A DNA stretch of 64,000 bases from Corynebacterium pacaense (GCF_900169525.1 NZ_LT821239.1:1324708-1388707); one strand, 5' to 3'. Counted from the first letter of the stretch, positions 28,552 to 37,817 are shown. Program-made: numbers and translations. Notes: generated from the sequence alone by a model not told the origin.

Positions 28552-30081
28552 ATGACCAGCAGCAGAGTCCCCCCACGGACGGAACCCGTGAGATCGGCGA
28601 CCGGTCTCCGGCTGCGCGACCGGATCGTCGGTGCGTGGAGAGACGTCCTGTCCCGGCCGCTGACGGACTACATCATGATCCTGTTCACCGTCATCGCCCT
28701 GACATCGATCGGCGTGGTGATGGTCTATTCATCGTCGATGACGTGGTCGATCTGGGAGGGCGGTAGCGTCTGGGGCACCGCCCTGCGCCAGGCGGTGATG
28801 ATCGTCGTCGGCCTCGCCGCGATGTGGGTGTGTCTGATGGTGCGCCCGCAGACCATCCGCACCTTTGCACCCGCGCTGCTCATCATCTCGATCGTGCTGC
28901 TGATCGCGGTGCAGATACCGGGAATCGGCACGGGACGTGAGGAGGTGGGTTCCCAGTCATGGATCGTGCTCGGACCGCTGCAGTTCCAGCCCTCTGAGAT
29001 CGCCAAGGTCGCGATCGCCGTGTGGGGCGCACACTACCTCGCCGGCCGCGGACCGGCCACCCACTGGCTGAATAACCACTACATGAGGTTCGCGGCGGTG
29101 GCCGGTGTGATGACCCTGATGATCTCCATGGAAGGCGATGCCGGCATGGCCGTCTCCTTCCTCATCGTGGTGCTGTTCATGCTGTTCTTCGCCGGTATCG
29201 CTATGGGTTGGATCGTCGTTGCCGGTATCGCCGTCCTCCTCGGGATGGCCGCACTGGCACTCGGTGGCGGGTTTCGATCGAACCGATTCTCGGTCTACTT
29301 CGATGCCCTGCTCGGCAACTTCACGGACACCAGGGGTACCGCCTTCCAGTCCTATCAGGGGTTCCTCTCGCTCGCCGATGGCTCAGCCACCGGAGTGGGG
29401 CTGGGCCAGTCACGGGCGAAGTGGTTCTATCTCCCTGAGGCCAAGAACGACTTCATCTTCGCCATCATCGGTGAGGAGCTGGGATTGCTGGGTGGCGCGC
29501 TGGTGATCGCCCTGTTCGCGGTGCTGCTCTTCTTCGGACTCCGCACCGCGCTGCGCAGTCATGATCCCTTCCTCAGTCTGATGGCCGCGACACTCACCGC
29601 GGCGGTGGTTTCCCAGGCGTTCATCAACATCGGATACGTCGTCGGGCTCCTCCCCGTCACGGGCATCCAGCTTCCGATGATCTCCGCCGGCGGTACCTCC
29701 GCGATCATCACCCTGGCATCGATGGGGCTGCTGGCCAACGCCGCGCGACACGAGCCGGAGGCGGTGTCCGCGATGGCCTCCTACGGTCGTCCCACCATCG
29801 ACCGGCTCCTGATGCTGCGCGAACCCACCTCCGAACTGACCTCGAGAAACGCGCCCGTGGACAAACCTGCACGCAACGACAACCCCGGGCGCGACCGTGC
29901 CGCGGCGTCGAGGGAGCGTTTCGGCGAGCCGGTCACGGCCCGCCGTCCCACGAGGGAGGCGTCGAAGGATCCCTCCGGAACAACTGGTAGCCTCAGAAAC
30001 CGACCCTCACCCCAGCGTTCCAGGGAACCGGGGTATCCGCGCAGGGCACCGGATGACCGGGACAACCGTTACCGTCGATAG
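28552..30081 (+). CDS. ftsW: Septal peptidoglycan polymerase FtsW
   Basis: A 509-residue SEDS family glycosyltransferase that polymerises lipid II at the septum together with FtsI. About ten membrane spans occupy residues 35-395, with VYSSSM in span one, GSQSWIVLGPLQFQPSEIAK, the AKNDFIFAIIGEELG loop and GGTSAIITLASMGLLAN near the end. The C-terminal 100 residues are a charged, disordered cytoplasmic tail rich in Arg and Pro, as in other Corynebacteriales where such tails contact FtsZ or FtsI. The start ATG has weak Shine-Dalgarno support (GGACAAAGCA) but fits the family. Confidence 0.95.
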   Translation: MTSSRVPPRTEPVRSATGLRLRDRIVGAWRDVLSRPLTDYIMILFTVIALTSIGVVMVYSSSMTWSIWEGGSVWGTALRQAVMIVVGLAAMWVCLMVRPQTIRTFAPALLIISIVLLIAVQIPGIGTGREEVGSQSWIVLGPLQFQPSEIAKVAIAVWGAHYLAGRGPATHWLNNHYMRFAAVAGVMTLMISMEGDAGMAVSFLIVVLFMLFFAGIAMGWIVVAGIAVLLGMAALALGGGFRSNRFSVYFDALLGNFTDTRGTAFQSYQGFLSLADGSATGVGLGQSRAKWFYLPEAKNDFIFAIIGEELGLLGGALVIALFAVLLFFGLRTALRSHDPFLSLMAATLTAAVVSQAFINIGYVVGLLPVTGIQLPMISAGGTSAIITLASMGLLANAARHEPEAVSAMASYGRPTIDRLLMLREPTSELTSRNAPVDKPARNDNPGRDRAAASRERFGEPVTARRPTREASKDPSGTTGSLRNRPSPQRSREPGYPRRAPDDRDNRYRR

Positions 30082-30115
30082 CAGCAGGAATTCAAGGTAG
30101 GAGAGCTTCACGCAC

Positions 30116-31198
30116 GTGAGTTACAGCACGCAGTTTTCTGTCGTCGTTGCAGGCGGTGGCACCGCCGGACACATTGAACCGGCCCTGGCGGTCGCGGAGG
30201 CTCTCAGGGACAACCACAACGCCCGGGTCAGTGCACTGGGTACGGCCAGGGGGCTGGAGACCTCCCTCGTCCCGGCCCGTGGATTCGATCTCCGGCTGAT
30301 CGAGCCGGTGCCCGTCCCGCGCAAACCCAGCGTCGATCTGCTCAAACTACCCGCGCGCGTGCTGCGCTCTGTCAATCAGAGCAGGGCGGTCCTGCGGGAG
30401 GTCGGTGCCGATGCCCTGATCGGCTTCGGTGGCTATGTCTCGGCCCCGGCGTACCTCGCCGCACGCCAGCTCGGACTACTCTTCTTCGTCCACGAGGCCA
30501 ATGCTCGTGCGGGGATGGCGAACAAGCTGGGGGTGCGCCTGGGCGGCGTCGGGCTCAATGCGGTCGCGGGTTCGGGGATGAAGGGGGAGGTGGTCGGGAT
30601 CCCGATTCGGGCCGAACTGACCGGTGGTTCCAACAAGGCTGCCGCGCGCCGCGCCCACGAGCAGTGGAAGCTGGAGGACGGGCGCCCGATCATCCTGGTC
30701 ACCGGAGGATCGCAGGGGGCGAGAAGCATCAACACCGCCCTGGAACCCGTCCTGCCCGAACTCCTCGCTTCCGGTTTCCAGGTTCTGCACGCGGTGGGAA
30801 AGAAGAACCCGCTGCCCAACCCGCAGCCGGGGTACGTCCCCGTGCCCTTCATCGAGGACATGCAGGCGGCCTACAGTGCGGCGGACCTGATTGTCTGCCG
30901 ATCCGGTGCCATGACCGTCGCCGAGGTCACCGCCGCCGGACTGCCGGCGATCTACGTCCCCCTGCCGCACGGCAATGGCGAACAGGCGCTCAACGCGGGC
31001 GCCGTCATCGACGCCGGCGCGGCTCGGATGATCAGGGATGACGATCTGCGCCCGGAGATCCTGGGTGGGATGATCCACGAGATTCTTAACGACCCCGCGG
31101 TCGCGGGGTCGATGTCCGCGGCCGCCACGGCATCGGGGGCGGGCAACGCCGCCGGTGTCATCGCCGAACGGATCGTCAACGCGATCGCGAAGAACTAA
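30116..31198 (+). CDS. murG: UDP-GlcNAc:lipid I N-acetylglucosaminyltransferase MurG
   Basis: A 360-residue GT28 enzyme that makes lipid II on the inner face of the membrane. The glycine-rich loop VVAGGGTAGHIEPALAVAEAL is at the N-terminus, FVHEANARAGMANK in the middle, and the nucleotide-binding VTGGSQGARSIN and CRSGAMTVAEVTAAGLPAIYVPLPHGNGEQALNA blocks in the C-terminal domain (the usual GxGEQ is GNGEQ). The GTG start has GGAG about 14 bases upstream, a rather long spacing. Confidence 0.96.
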   Translation: MSYSTQFSVVVAGGGTAGHIEPALAVAEALRDNHNARVSALGTARGLETSLVPARGFDLRLIEPVPVPRKPSVDLLKLPARVLRSVNQSRAVLREVGADALIGFGGYVSAPAYLAARQLGLLFFVHEANARAGMANKLGVRLGGVGLNAVAGSGMKGEVVGIPIRAELTGGSNKAAARRAHEQWKLEDGRPIILVTGGSQGARSINTALEPVLPELLASGFQVLHAVGKKNPLPNPQPGYVPVPFIEDMQAAYSAADLIVCRSGAMTVAEVTAAGLPAIYVPLPHGNGEQALNAGAVIDAGAARMIRDDDLRPEILGGMIHEILNDPAVAGSMSAAATASGAGNAAGVIAERIVNAIAKN

Positions 31199-31246
31199 AA
31201 CTCCTTATTTCCGCAAGAACCCAAAGTACCAACTAAGGTGGTCACC

Positions 31247-32704
31247 GTGAATGAGCCCTCAAGTCCGGAAAAAAGCAAGATCGACCTGTCCCGGGTTCAC
31301 CTCATCGGGATCGGCGGCGCCGGTATGTCCGGTGTGGCGAGAATCCTGCTCGCCCGCGGAAAGACGGTCACGGGTTCAGATGTCAAGGAGTCCAGGACGC
31401 TGCTTCCCCTGCGCGCGGTCGGCGCCAGGATCGCCGTCGGACACAAGGCCGAAAACCTTGAACTCTCCGGGCAGCTGCCCACCGTCGTCGTCACCTCCTT
31501 CGCCGCCATCCCACAGGACAACCCGGAACTCGTGCGCGCACGCGAGGAGGGGATTCCGATCATCCGCCGTTCGGACCTGCTCGCCGAACTTCTGGAGGGA
31601 TACCGGCAGGTGTTGATCGCCGGCACCCACGGAAAGACCTCAACCACCTCAATGACGGTCGTGGTGATGCAGGCCGCCGGAATGGACCCGAGCTTCGCCA
31701 TCGGCGGGCAGCTCAACAAGGCGGGCATCAACGCGCATCAGGGCACCGGGGAGGTCTTTGTCGCGGAGGCCGACGAATCCGATGCCTCGCTGCTCCGCTA
31801 CCGTCCGGATGTGGCCGTGGTTACCAACATCGAGCCCGATCACCTCGACTTCTTCAAGACCGAGGAGGCCTACTTCGCGGTATTCGACGACTTCGCCGCG
31901 CGGATCGTCGAGGGTGGGACCCTGGTGGTGTGCCTGGACGACGAGCATGCCGGGGCACTCGGCGAACGCAGCCTGGACAAGGGAATCCGCGTGATCGGAT
32001 ACGGTACGGCCGCGGCTGCGGAAAGGCATCCCTCCGTGCCCGCGGCGGCGGTGGTCACCCGCACCGAGGTGGTTGCGGAGGGTACCCGGGCGACCATCGA
32101 CATCGATGGTCGCGACCTCGACGTCGTTCTTCGCATCCCTGGTGAGCACATGGTGCTCAATGGTGCCGCGGCCCTGCTGGCCGGCCACCTGGCAGGCGGG
32201 GACCTGGACAGGCTCGCGGAGGGCCTCAGTGACTTCTCCGGAGTGCGTCGCAGGTTCGAGCTGCACGGAATCGTCGAGGGTGGCCCCTTTGACGGCGCCG
32301 CGGTATTCGATGACTACGCCCACCATCCCACCGAGGTCACCGCCGTGCTCACCGCCGCGCGGGAGAGGGTGAAGGCGGCGGGAAGGGGACGTGTCATCGT
32401 CGCATTCCAGCCGCATCTGTACTCCCGCACCATCGAGTTCCACAAGGAATTCGGACAGGCGCTCTCTCTGGCGGATTCGGTTGTCCTGCTCGATATCTAC
32501 GGTGCCCGTGAACGTCCGGTCGAGGGCGTCACCTCTCAGATCATCGCCGATAACGTCACCGTGCCGGTGGTCTTCGAGAGGAACTTCTCGGCAGTGCCCG
32601 CTCGTATCCTCGAGATCGCGGGTCCGGGTGATCTGATTCTGACCATGGGTGCCGGGTCGGTGACCATGCTGGCTCCGGAGATCTTCCACGAGCTCCGGGG
32701 ATAG
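31247..32704 (+). CDS. murC: UDP-N-acetylmuramate--L-alanine ligase MurC
   Basis: A 485-residue Mur ligase that adds the first L-Ala to UDP-MurNAc. N-terminal [17 protein letters not shown] (UDP site), ATP loop [13 protein letters not shown] near residue 126, [14 protein letters not shown] and the C-terminal [15 protein letters not shown] block all match MurC. The GTG at 31247 is preferred over the GTG at 31238 because AAGGTGG ends five bases upstream of it. Seven bases separate it from ftsQ. Confidence 0.96.
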   Translation: MNEPSSPEKSKIDLSRVHLIGIGGAGMSGVARILLARGKTVTGSDVKESRTLLPLRAVGARIAVGHKAENLELSGQLPTVVVTSFAAIPQDNPELVRAREEGIPIIRRSDLLAELLEGYRQVLIAGTHGKTSTTSMTVVVMQAAGMDPSFAIGGQLNKAGINAHQGTGEVFVAEADESDASLLRYRPDVAVVTNIEPDHLDFFKTEEAYFAVFDDFAARIVEGGTLVVCLDDEHAGALGERSLDKGIRVIGYGTAAAAERHPSVPAAAVVTRTEVVAEGTRATIDIDGRDLDVVLRIPGEHMVLNGAAALLAGHLAGGDLDRLAEGLSDFSGVRRRFELHGIVEGGPFDGAAVFDDYAHHPTEVTAVLTAARERVKAAGRGRVIVAFQPHLYSRTIEFHKEFGQALSLADSVVLLDIYGARERPVEGVTSQIIADNVTVPVVFERNFSAVPARILEIAGPGDLILTMGAGSVTMLAPEIFHELRG

Positions 32705-32711
32705 GGTCGGG

Positions 32712-33380
32712 ATGCGGAGGAAGACCGTTACCTGGTCCATCGTCGCCCTGATACTGCTCGTCGTGATCGGCGCCGCGGTGACGTGGTTCGTCCCCGTGTT
32801 CCGGGTGGGCTCGATCGAGATCACCGGGGCCACGCGGACCGATCCTACGGAAGTGGAGGAGGTCTCCGGGATCGCGGAGGGGAGCAATCTCCTGCGCATG
32901 GATGCCACCGCGGCCGCCACCTCGATCGCCGCCCTGCCGTGGGTCGAGTCGGTGACGGTCAACCGGCGCCTGCCGTCGACGGTGCAGATTGATCTGGTGG
33001 AACGCGAGGCGGCGGTCTTCGTGCGCCGTGGAGACGGAGATCATGTCATAGACACCAGCGGGCGTGCGATCATCATCGGCACACCGCCACCGGGGAGTAT
33101 TGAAGTCAGGGGGGCGCGGGAGGATGATCCCGATGTGCTCCCCGCCGTCACCGCGGTTCTCGCCGCGATTGACGCGCAGGATCCGCAACTGCGGACGCTG
33201 ATCGCCGACATCCAGGCTCCCGACCAGTTTGACATCTCCCTGCATCTGACCGACGGCAGGGAGATCTACTGGGGTTCCTCCGACAACAACCACGACAAGG
33301 CCGTTGCACTGGCCACGGTTGTCAAGCGGGAGGGGGGATCATGGAATATCAGCTCCCCGTCGATGGTGACCGTCCGCTAG
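32712..33380 (+). CDS. ftsQ: Division protein FtsQ
   Basis: A 222-residue bitopic protein: short basic cytoplasmic end, one membrane span (residues about 7-26), then a POTRA domain (FRVGSIEITGATRTDPTEV...) and the beta domain including LPSTVQIDLVEREAAVFVRR. It recruits and regulates the FtsLB-FtsWI complex. The cytoplasmic tail is only a few residues long, shorter than in mycobacteria. It is the last gene of the operon before the terminator at 33444. Confidence 0.93.
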   Translation: MRRKTVTWSIVALILLVVIGAAVTWFVPVFRVGSIEITGATRTDPTEVEEVSGIAEGSNLLRMDATAAATSIAALPWVESVTVNRRLPSTVQIDLVEREAAVFVRRGDGDHVIDTSGRAIIIGTPPPGSIEVRGAREDDPDVLPAVTAVLAAIDAQDPQLRTLIADIQAPDQFDISLHLTDGREIYWGSSDNNHDKAVALATVVKREGGSWNISSPSMVTVR

Positions 33381-33384
33381 AGTG

Positions 33385-33463
33385 TGTCTCGGGTATTTTC
33401 GCACCTCAATAACCCTAAAGTTGTAGTTTAGGGTACCGACACGCCGCCGGAAATGTCCGACAC
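33385..33463 (+). promoter_or_regulatory. ftsZ upstream control region: palindrome and three GACAC sites
   Basis: ACCCTAAA (33413-33420) and TTTAGGGT (33427-33434) form a perfect 8-bp inverted repeat around six bases. GACAC occurs at 33438-33442 and 33459-33463 on the plus strand and as GTGTC at 33385-33389. GACAC is the element reported as important for WhiA/WhcD binding upstream of ftsZ in C. glutamicum. Confidence 0.5.
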
Positions 33464-33477
33464 ATCCGGCGGGTTTT
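33444..33477 (+). terminator. Terminator between ftsQ and ftsZ
   Basis: CCGCCGGA (33444-33451) pairs with TCCGGCGG (33465-33472); the loop can add a TGT/ACA pairing; TTTT follows at 33474-33477. It ends the rsmH-ftsQ transcript so that ftsZ must have its own promoter. Confidence 0.75.
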
Positions 33478-33599
33478 CACACATTATTGATTGCAGTCGA
33501 CAATCGTCGGGCCAGCATCCTTCACGGGCGCACGATTGGCTTGAAAAACTGGCAATTGTTTTAGCGCACAACTCATCTCCGAAAGGCGAGACATAGACC

Positions 33600-34880
33600 A
33601 TGACCTCACCGAACAACTACCTCGCCAAGATCAAGGTCGTCGGCGTGGGCGGCGGCGGAGTAAACGCCGTCAACCGCATGATTGAAGAAGGCCTCAAGGG
33701 CGTGGAGTTCATCGCGGTGAACACCGATTCGCAAGCCCTGATGTTTTCGGATGCCGATGTCAAGCTCGATATCGGACGCGAGGCCACCCGTGGGCTGGGC
33801 GCCGGAGCGAACCCGGAGGTCGGTCGCACCTCCGCGGAGGATCACAAGAACGAGATCGAGGAGACCATCAAGGGCTCCGACATGGTGTTCGTCACCGCGG
33901 GTGAGGGTGGAGGCACCGGCACCGGCGCAGCTCCGGTGGTCGCCGGAATCGCCAAGAAGATGGGTGCCCTTACCATCGGTGTGGTCACCCGCCCCTTCGA
34001 ATTCGAGGGGAAGCGGCGCACGCGCCAGGCGGAGGAGGGTATCGCCGCCCTGCGCGAGGTGTGCGACACCCTTATAGTCATTCCGAATGACCGTCTCCTG
34101 GAGCTCGGCGACGCCAATCTGTCGATGATGGAGGCCTTCCGGCACGCCGATGAGGTCCTGCACAACGGCGTTCAGGGTATCACCAATCTGATCACCATCC
34201 CCGGCGTAATCAACGTCGACTTCGCCGACGTCCGTTCGGTCATGGCGGAGGCCGGATCGGCCCTCATGGGTGTGGGATCGGCCCGCGGGGACAACCGGGT
34301 GGTCACCGCGACCGAGCAGGCGATCAACTCCCCGCTCCTGGAGTCCACCATGGACGGCGCCACCGGTGTGCTGCTCTCCTTCGCAGGTGGTTCGGACCTC
34401 GGTCTGCTTGAGGTCAACGCCGCCGCCTCCATGGTGCGCGAGCGCTCCGACGAGGATGTCAACCTCATTTTCGGTACCATCATCGATGACAATCTTGGTG
34501 ATGAGGTCCGTGTCACGGTGATCGCCACCGGTTTCGATTCCGCGCGTGCGATCGCCTCCCAGGAGCGCCGTGGCACCGATTCCGCTCCGATCAGCCAGAC
34601 CGCGACGCCCGCACCGGTCGGTGAGGCCGCGCCGGAGCCTGCCGGTGAATCGATCTTCGGCGGATCCCGTGAGTCCGACCCCTATGAGTCCCGTTCGGCG
34701 GGTGCCCGCCACCGCGTCGACGGCGGCCGCGGTAACGGACTGTTCACCCGCGGTGATGAGCGCGAGTACCGGCGCGAGGATTCCCGTGAGGATCGCAGGG
34801 ACGACCGGCGCGATGACCGCAGGGATGACCGTCGCCGGGACGACGGCGATGATTTGGATGTACCCAGCTTCCTGCGCTGA
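33600..34880 (+). CDS. ftsZ: Cell division GTPase FtsZ
   Basis: A 426-residue tubulin homologue that forms the Z ring. The GTP-binding core is intact: [14 protein letters not shown], the tubulin signature [10 protein letters not shown] near residue 104, and [11 protein letters not shown]. After residue about 315 comes a disordered linker that ends in tandem RED/RDD units followed by the conserved terminal peptide [10 protein letters not shown], the docking site for SepF. A purine-rich AAAGGCGAG lies about ten bases before the ATG. It has a 219-base upstream region of its own with regulatory repeats. Confidence 0.98.
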   Translation: MTSPNNYLAKIKVVGVGGGGVNAVNRMIEEGLKGVEFIAVNTDSQALMFSDADVKLDIGREATRGLGAGANPEVGRTSAEDHKNEIEETIKGSDMVFVTAGEGGGTGTGAAPVVAGIAKKMGALTIGVVTRPFEFEGKRRTRQAEEGIAALREVCDTLIVIPNDRLLELGDANLSMMEAFRHADEVLHNGVQGITNLITIPGVINVDFADVRSVMAEAGSALMGVGSARGDNRVVTATEQAINSPLLESTMDGATGVLLSFAGGSDLGLLEVNAAASMVRERSDEDVNLIFGTIIDDNLGDEVRVTVIATGFDSARAIASQERRGTDSAPISQTATPAPVGEAAPEPAGESIFGGSRESDPYESRSAGARHRVDGGRGNGLFTRGDEREYRREDSREDRRDDRRDDRRDDRRRDDGDDLDVPSFLR

Positions 34881-34906
34881 TCCCGCGGGAGAATAGACTG
34901 TGCCGC

Positions 34907-35644
34907 ATGGATAGTCTTGATCCCCGTTCCCGCCCCGTCCGCAAGGTGTTCACCACCAGAGCGGGCGGGGTTTCGCGTGCCCCCTATGACTCCTTCAATC
35001 TCGGCGACCACGTCGGTGATGATCCCGCGGACGTGCTCAGCAACAGGAAGCGCCTCGCCTCCGTGATCGGTATACCCGCCGAACGGGTCGTCTACATGGA
35101 GCAGATCCACTCCAACACCGTCACCGTGGTTACGGGCCCCACGCCGGGTTCCGAGGCCGTTCCCGCAACGGATTCCCTGGTCACCACCGAGCGGGGACTG
35201 GCGCTGGCCGTGCTCGTCGCCGACTGTGTGCCGGTGCTGATGTCGGACACCGTGGCGGGGGTGATCGCCGCTGTCCACGCGGGCAGGATGGGGGCGCGTA
35301 ACGCGATCGTTGCCAGGACGGTGACGACCATGGTCGAGCTGGGTGCCACCCCCGCGAATATCCATGTGCTCATGGGCGCGGCGGCATCGGGGCGCAACTA
35401 CGAGGTCCCCGAGGCCATGGCGCTCGACGTTGAATCGAGGCTGCCCGGATCCAGGACCACGACCGACCGCGGGACTGCCGGCCTGGATATCCGAGCGGGA
35501 CTGATCCGCCAGCTGCTCGGCCTCGGTGTCCGGGCGATCGATGCCGATCCCCGCTGCACGATCGAGGACGGGGAGTTCTTTTCCCACCGTCGCCAGGGAA
35601 CCACCGGCCGCCAGGCCGGCGTCATCTGGATGCCGGAGGCATAG
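34907..35644 (+). CDS. pgeF: Multicopper polyphenol oxidase / purine nucleosidase family protein (YfiH, PgeF)
   Basis: A 245-residue protein of the YfiH/DUF152 family. In other bacteria members remove wrongly incorporated amino acids from UDP-MurNAc-peptides (PgeF) or act on purine nucleosides. The metal/active-site residues are visible in YMEQIHSN (His), LVADCVPVL (Cys) and AAVHAGRMG (His); in most homologues the last motif is HAGWRG, so the Trp is replaced by Arg-Met here. It lies directly after ftsZ as in mycobacteria (Rv2149c). A PgeF role would suit a peptidoglycan cluster but is inference. Confidence 0.88.
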   Translation: MDSLDPRSRPVRKVFTTRAGGVSRAPYDSFNLGDHVGDDPADVLSNRKRLASVIGIPAERVVYMEQIHSNTVTVVTGPTPGSEAVPATDSLVTTERGLALAVLVADCVPVLMSDTVAGVIAAVHAGRMGARNAIVARTVTTMVELGATPANIHVLMGAAASGRNYEVPEAMALDVESRLPGSRTTTDRGTAGLDIRAGLIRQLLGLGVRAIDADPRCTIEDGEFFSHRRQGTTGRQAGVIWMPEA

Positions 35645-36349
35645 ATGGAGCGCCGAACCGAGTTGGAGAAGAACCTCACCAGGGTCCGAGCGCGTATCGA
35701 CGCCTGCACCGCCGCCGCCGGACGTCCCACGGGCAGCGTCCGGCTACTGCCGGTAACGAAGTTCCATCCCGTCGACGACATCAGGGTGCTCCGGGACCTG
35801 GGGGTGCGCGAGGTGGGGGAGAACCGGGAGCAGGAGGCCAGGGCCAAACACGCGGAGCTTCCCGGGATCACCTTCCATATGATCGGCCAGATTCAGGTGA
35901 AGAAGGCCAATGCGGTCGCCCGCTGGGCGGGCGCCGTCCATTCGGTGGACAGCATCCGCCTCGCGGATGCGCTCGACCGTGGGGTCCGGCTGGCGGTCGA
36001 GCGCGGCGACAGGGGCGTCGGCAAGCTCGAGTGCTTTGTTCAACTCAGCCTGGACGGCGACGACGGCCGCGGGGGAGCCACCGGGGACGAGATCACCGAC
36101 ATCGCCGAGGCGGTGGCGGGATCGGGGCATCTCGCCCTGGCCGGTCTAATGTGTGTGCCGCCGCTGGGGTGGGACCCCTCGGCGTCCTTTGCCCGTGCCA
36201 GGGAGGTACTGGCACGATTGGAGGAGCGATTTGCCAGGCAACTTGAATTTTCCGCCGGTATGTCTGGGGACATGGCTGAAGCGATCAGCCACGGCTCAAC
36301 AATCGTGCGTGTCGGAACGGATATTCTCGGGCCCCGGCCGCTAGCGTAG
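35645..36349 (+). CDS. YggS family PLP-binding protein
   Basis: A 234-residue TIM-barrel protein of the YggS/PLPBP family, which carries pyridoxal phosphate and maintains B6 and amino-acid homeostasis but has no known catalysis. The PLP Lys is in LLPVTKFHPVDDI near residue 38; VREVGENREQEARAKHAEL and FHMIGQIQVKKANAVARW are family blocks, and the phosphate site is FSAGMSGDMAEAISHGSTIVRVGTDILG. Its ATG follows the pgeF stop with no gap, so the two are coupled. Confidence 0.93.
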   Translation: MERRTELEKNLTRVRARIDACTAAAGRPTGSVRLLPVTKFHPVDDIRVLRDLGVREVGENREQEARAKHAELPGITFHMIGQIQVKKANAVARWAGAVHSVDSIRLADALDRGVRLAVERGDRGVGKLECFVQLSLDGDDGRGGATGDEITDIAEAVAGSGHLALAGLMCVPPLGWDPSASFARAREVLARLEERFARQLEFSAGMSGDMAEAISHGSTIVRVGTDILGPRPLA

Positions 36350-36440
36350 GAAACCAGGTTCGATGGTGGATTACGATTGTCGAAGTTCCAACGAACGAGC
36401 TGCACATGAATCAAGAAGTTCCAGGTGAAGGGAAGCCGCC

Positions 36441-36887
36441 ATGTCAATGTTGAAGAAGACGAAGGAATTCTTCGGCCTCGCGCCGTATGAAGCCAGCCAC
36501 GACGATGCCTACTACGCGGAGGAGCCGCGCTACGAGGGCAGCACCGCCTACGCTCCGGAATATCGCGAGCAGGAGTACTCCTACACACCGCCGGCCCCCG
36601 CCGCACCGGCAAGTCGTGCCTTCCAGCCGACGATCGTGCCCGTGGAACTGCATTCCTTCGAGGATGCGCAGGAGATCGGTGCCGCGTTCCGCGACGGCGA
36701 CGCGGTGGTCTTTGAAATGTCGCTGCTCTCCCGAGAGGAATCCCGGCGCATCGTCGATTTCGCCGCCGGCCTCTGCTTCGCGCTGCGCGGGAAGATGAAG
36801 AAGCTTGACGGCGTGACCTTTGCCGTCATTCCCGAGCTGTCCACAGTGAGCACGAGCGAGCTGGAGAGGGCCGCCCGAATTCGCTAG
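36441..36887 (+). CDS. sepF: Cell division protein SepF
   Basis: A 148-residue SepF, the membrane anchor of the Z ring in actinobacteria, which lack FtsA and ZipA. The N-terminal MSMLKKTKEFFGL is an amphipathic membrane-binding helix, followed by a Tyr/Glu-rich linker and the SepF core (PTIVPVELHSFEDAQEIGAAFRDGDAVVFEMSLLSREESRRIVDFAAGLCFALRGKMKKLDGVTFAVIP) that binds the FtsZ C-terminal peptide; the core listed here is described by its ends at about residues 60-130. AAGGGAAG precedes the ATG. The 91-base gap after yggS contains TACGAT (36372-36377), a possible -10. Confidence 0.95.
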   Translation: MSMLKKTKEFFGLAPYEASHDDAYYAEEPRYEGSTAYAPEYREQEYSYTPPAPAAPASRAFQPTIVPVELHSFEDAQEIGAAFRDGDAVVFEMSLLSREESRRIVDFAAGLCFALRGKMKKLDGVTFAVIPELSTVSTSELERAARIR

Positions 36888-36979
36888 TCCCCTCCGGATT
36901 CCTGGGAGGAGTTGCGGACCGAGGGGAAACGGCCCCCGGTGATCCGTGACCGTCACCGCAAACATGTGCAGCGTGACCG

Positions 36980-37036
36980 CGAAACCACCGAACCCGCCAT
37001 GACGCGTCGAACGTCACGGCGGGTTCGCTGGTTTCG
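36980..37036. repeat. Long inverted repeat (24-bp arms) between sepF and the YggT gene
   Basis: The arms 36980-37003 and 37013-37036 pair with only two mismatches around a 9-base loop. No T run follows, so it may be a factor-independent terminator working in RNA, an mRNA-processing hairpin, or a stabilising 3' end of sepF mRNA. Confidence 0.8.
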
Positions 37037-37045
37037 GGGCATGGC

Positions 37046-37075
37046 GTGACATGCTCAGACAAAGTCAGATAGGCT
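37046..37075 (+). promoter_or_regulatory. Promoter of the YggT gene (leaderless)
   Basis: GTGACA (37046-37051), an 18-base spacer and TAGGCT (37070-37075). The predicted start of transcription falls on or just before the GTG at 37084. Confidence 0.5.
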
Positions 37076-37083
37076 GGTTCGCC

Positions 37084-37371
37084 GTGGGTACCATTGCATT
37101 CCTGATCGCCTGGATCATCAATCTCTATATGTACGTGCTGATCGCGCGCATTGTCATTGAGATGATCCAGTCCTTTTCCCGAAGTTTCGCTCCGCCTAAG
37201 TGGTTCTATGTGGTCGCCGAACCGATCTTCCTGATCACCGATCCGCCCGTGAAGGCGCTGCGTCGTCTCATTCCACCGCTGCCGCTTGGCAACGTCCGCC
37301 TGGATGTCTCGGTGATCATCTTGTTCTTCCTGCTCTCGATTCTGCGTGTGGTCGTGCTGGCGTTCGCCTGA
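37084..37371 (+). CDS. YggT family membrane protein
   Basis: A 95-residue protein with two membrane segments (residues about 3-24 and 70-93) separated by the conserved loop around EPIFLITDPPVKALRRLIPPLPLG, typical of the YggT family that sits between sepF and wag31 in actinobacteria and between sepF and divIVA in firmicutes. The GTG at 37084 is favoured because it gives the usual family length and lies at the expected transcription start; an upstream ATG at 37051 lies inside the promoter. The role is unknown; links to septum or membrane osmotic homeostasis have been proposed for relatives. Confidence 0.85.
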   Translation: MGTIAFLIAWIINLYMYVLIARIVIEMIQSFSRSFAPPKWFYVVAEPIFLITDPPVKALRRLIPPLPLGNVRLDVSVIILFFLLSILRVVVLAFA

Positions 37372-37817
37372 TTCCATGCTCCCCGGGCCGGTTTTCCGGC
37401 GCGGACGTAGATTGAATTACCCCCGGATGTCTCCCCCCGCAGCCGACCCTGTCCGGCTACCGGGGAGGTCATGCCGGGGCCGTTGCTTTTCTGCGCAACC
37501 CGGTGTGGGGCGCCCGGCGGGTGGACGCCCGAAAATCGGGCAAAACCGGTCGCAGAATCACATTTCTCTAACCCAAAGGGGTAGGGTGAGGCTCATCCGC
37601 CTAAAATGTCGGGTGGATCGGGATTGGTTGTGTTCCGGTGCGAAAGTTGAAGGTCTCATCCGGAACAGTTTCGGCGCGTGAACACGACAAAAACTCAAGC
37701 CTGGCTACAATGACGACTTAAGAATAGTACGATAAATGGAAAAACCGGTCGTGGGAGATTCCCGCGACCGAGTCCCGGTTCCGCCTGGGCCACCGTTAAA
37801 TCGAAGGGAATCCGCTC
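37372..37817. other. Gene-free region upstream of wag31
   Basis: 446 bases without a credible gene. The most promoter-like hexamers are TACAAT at 37706-37711 and GATAAA near 37730, about 110 and 85 bases before wag31, so the mRNA probably has a leader of roughly 100 bases. A short hairpin with GCCCGA/TCGGGC arms lies near 37527-37542. Confidence 0.5.

Noticed and set aside
36980..37036. The long inverted repeat as a mobile-element end or REP element
   Set aside because: No second copy, no target duplication and no transposase in the window; an RNA hairpin is simpler.
37346..37681. A 111-codon frame between the YggT gene and wag31
   Set aside because: Starts inside the YggT gene in another frame; composition is not that of coding sequence here.
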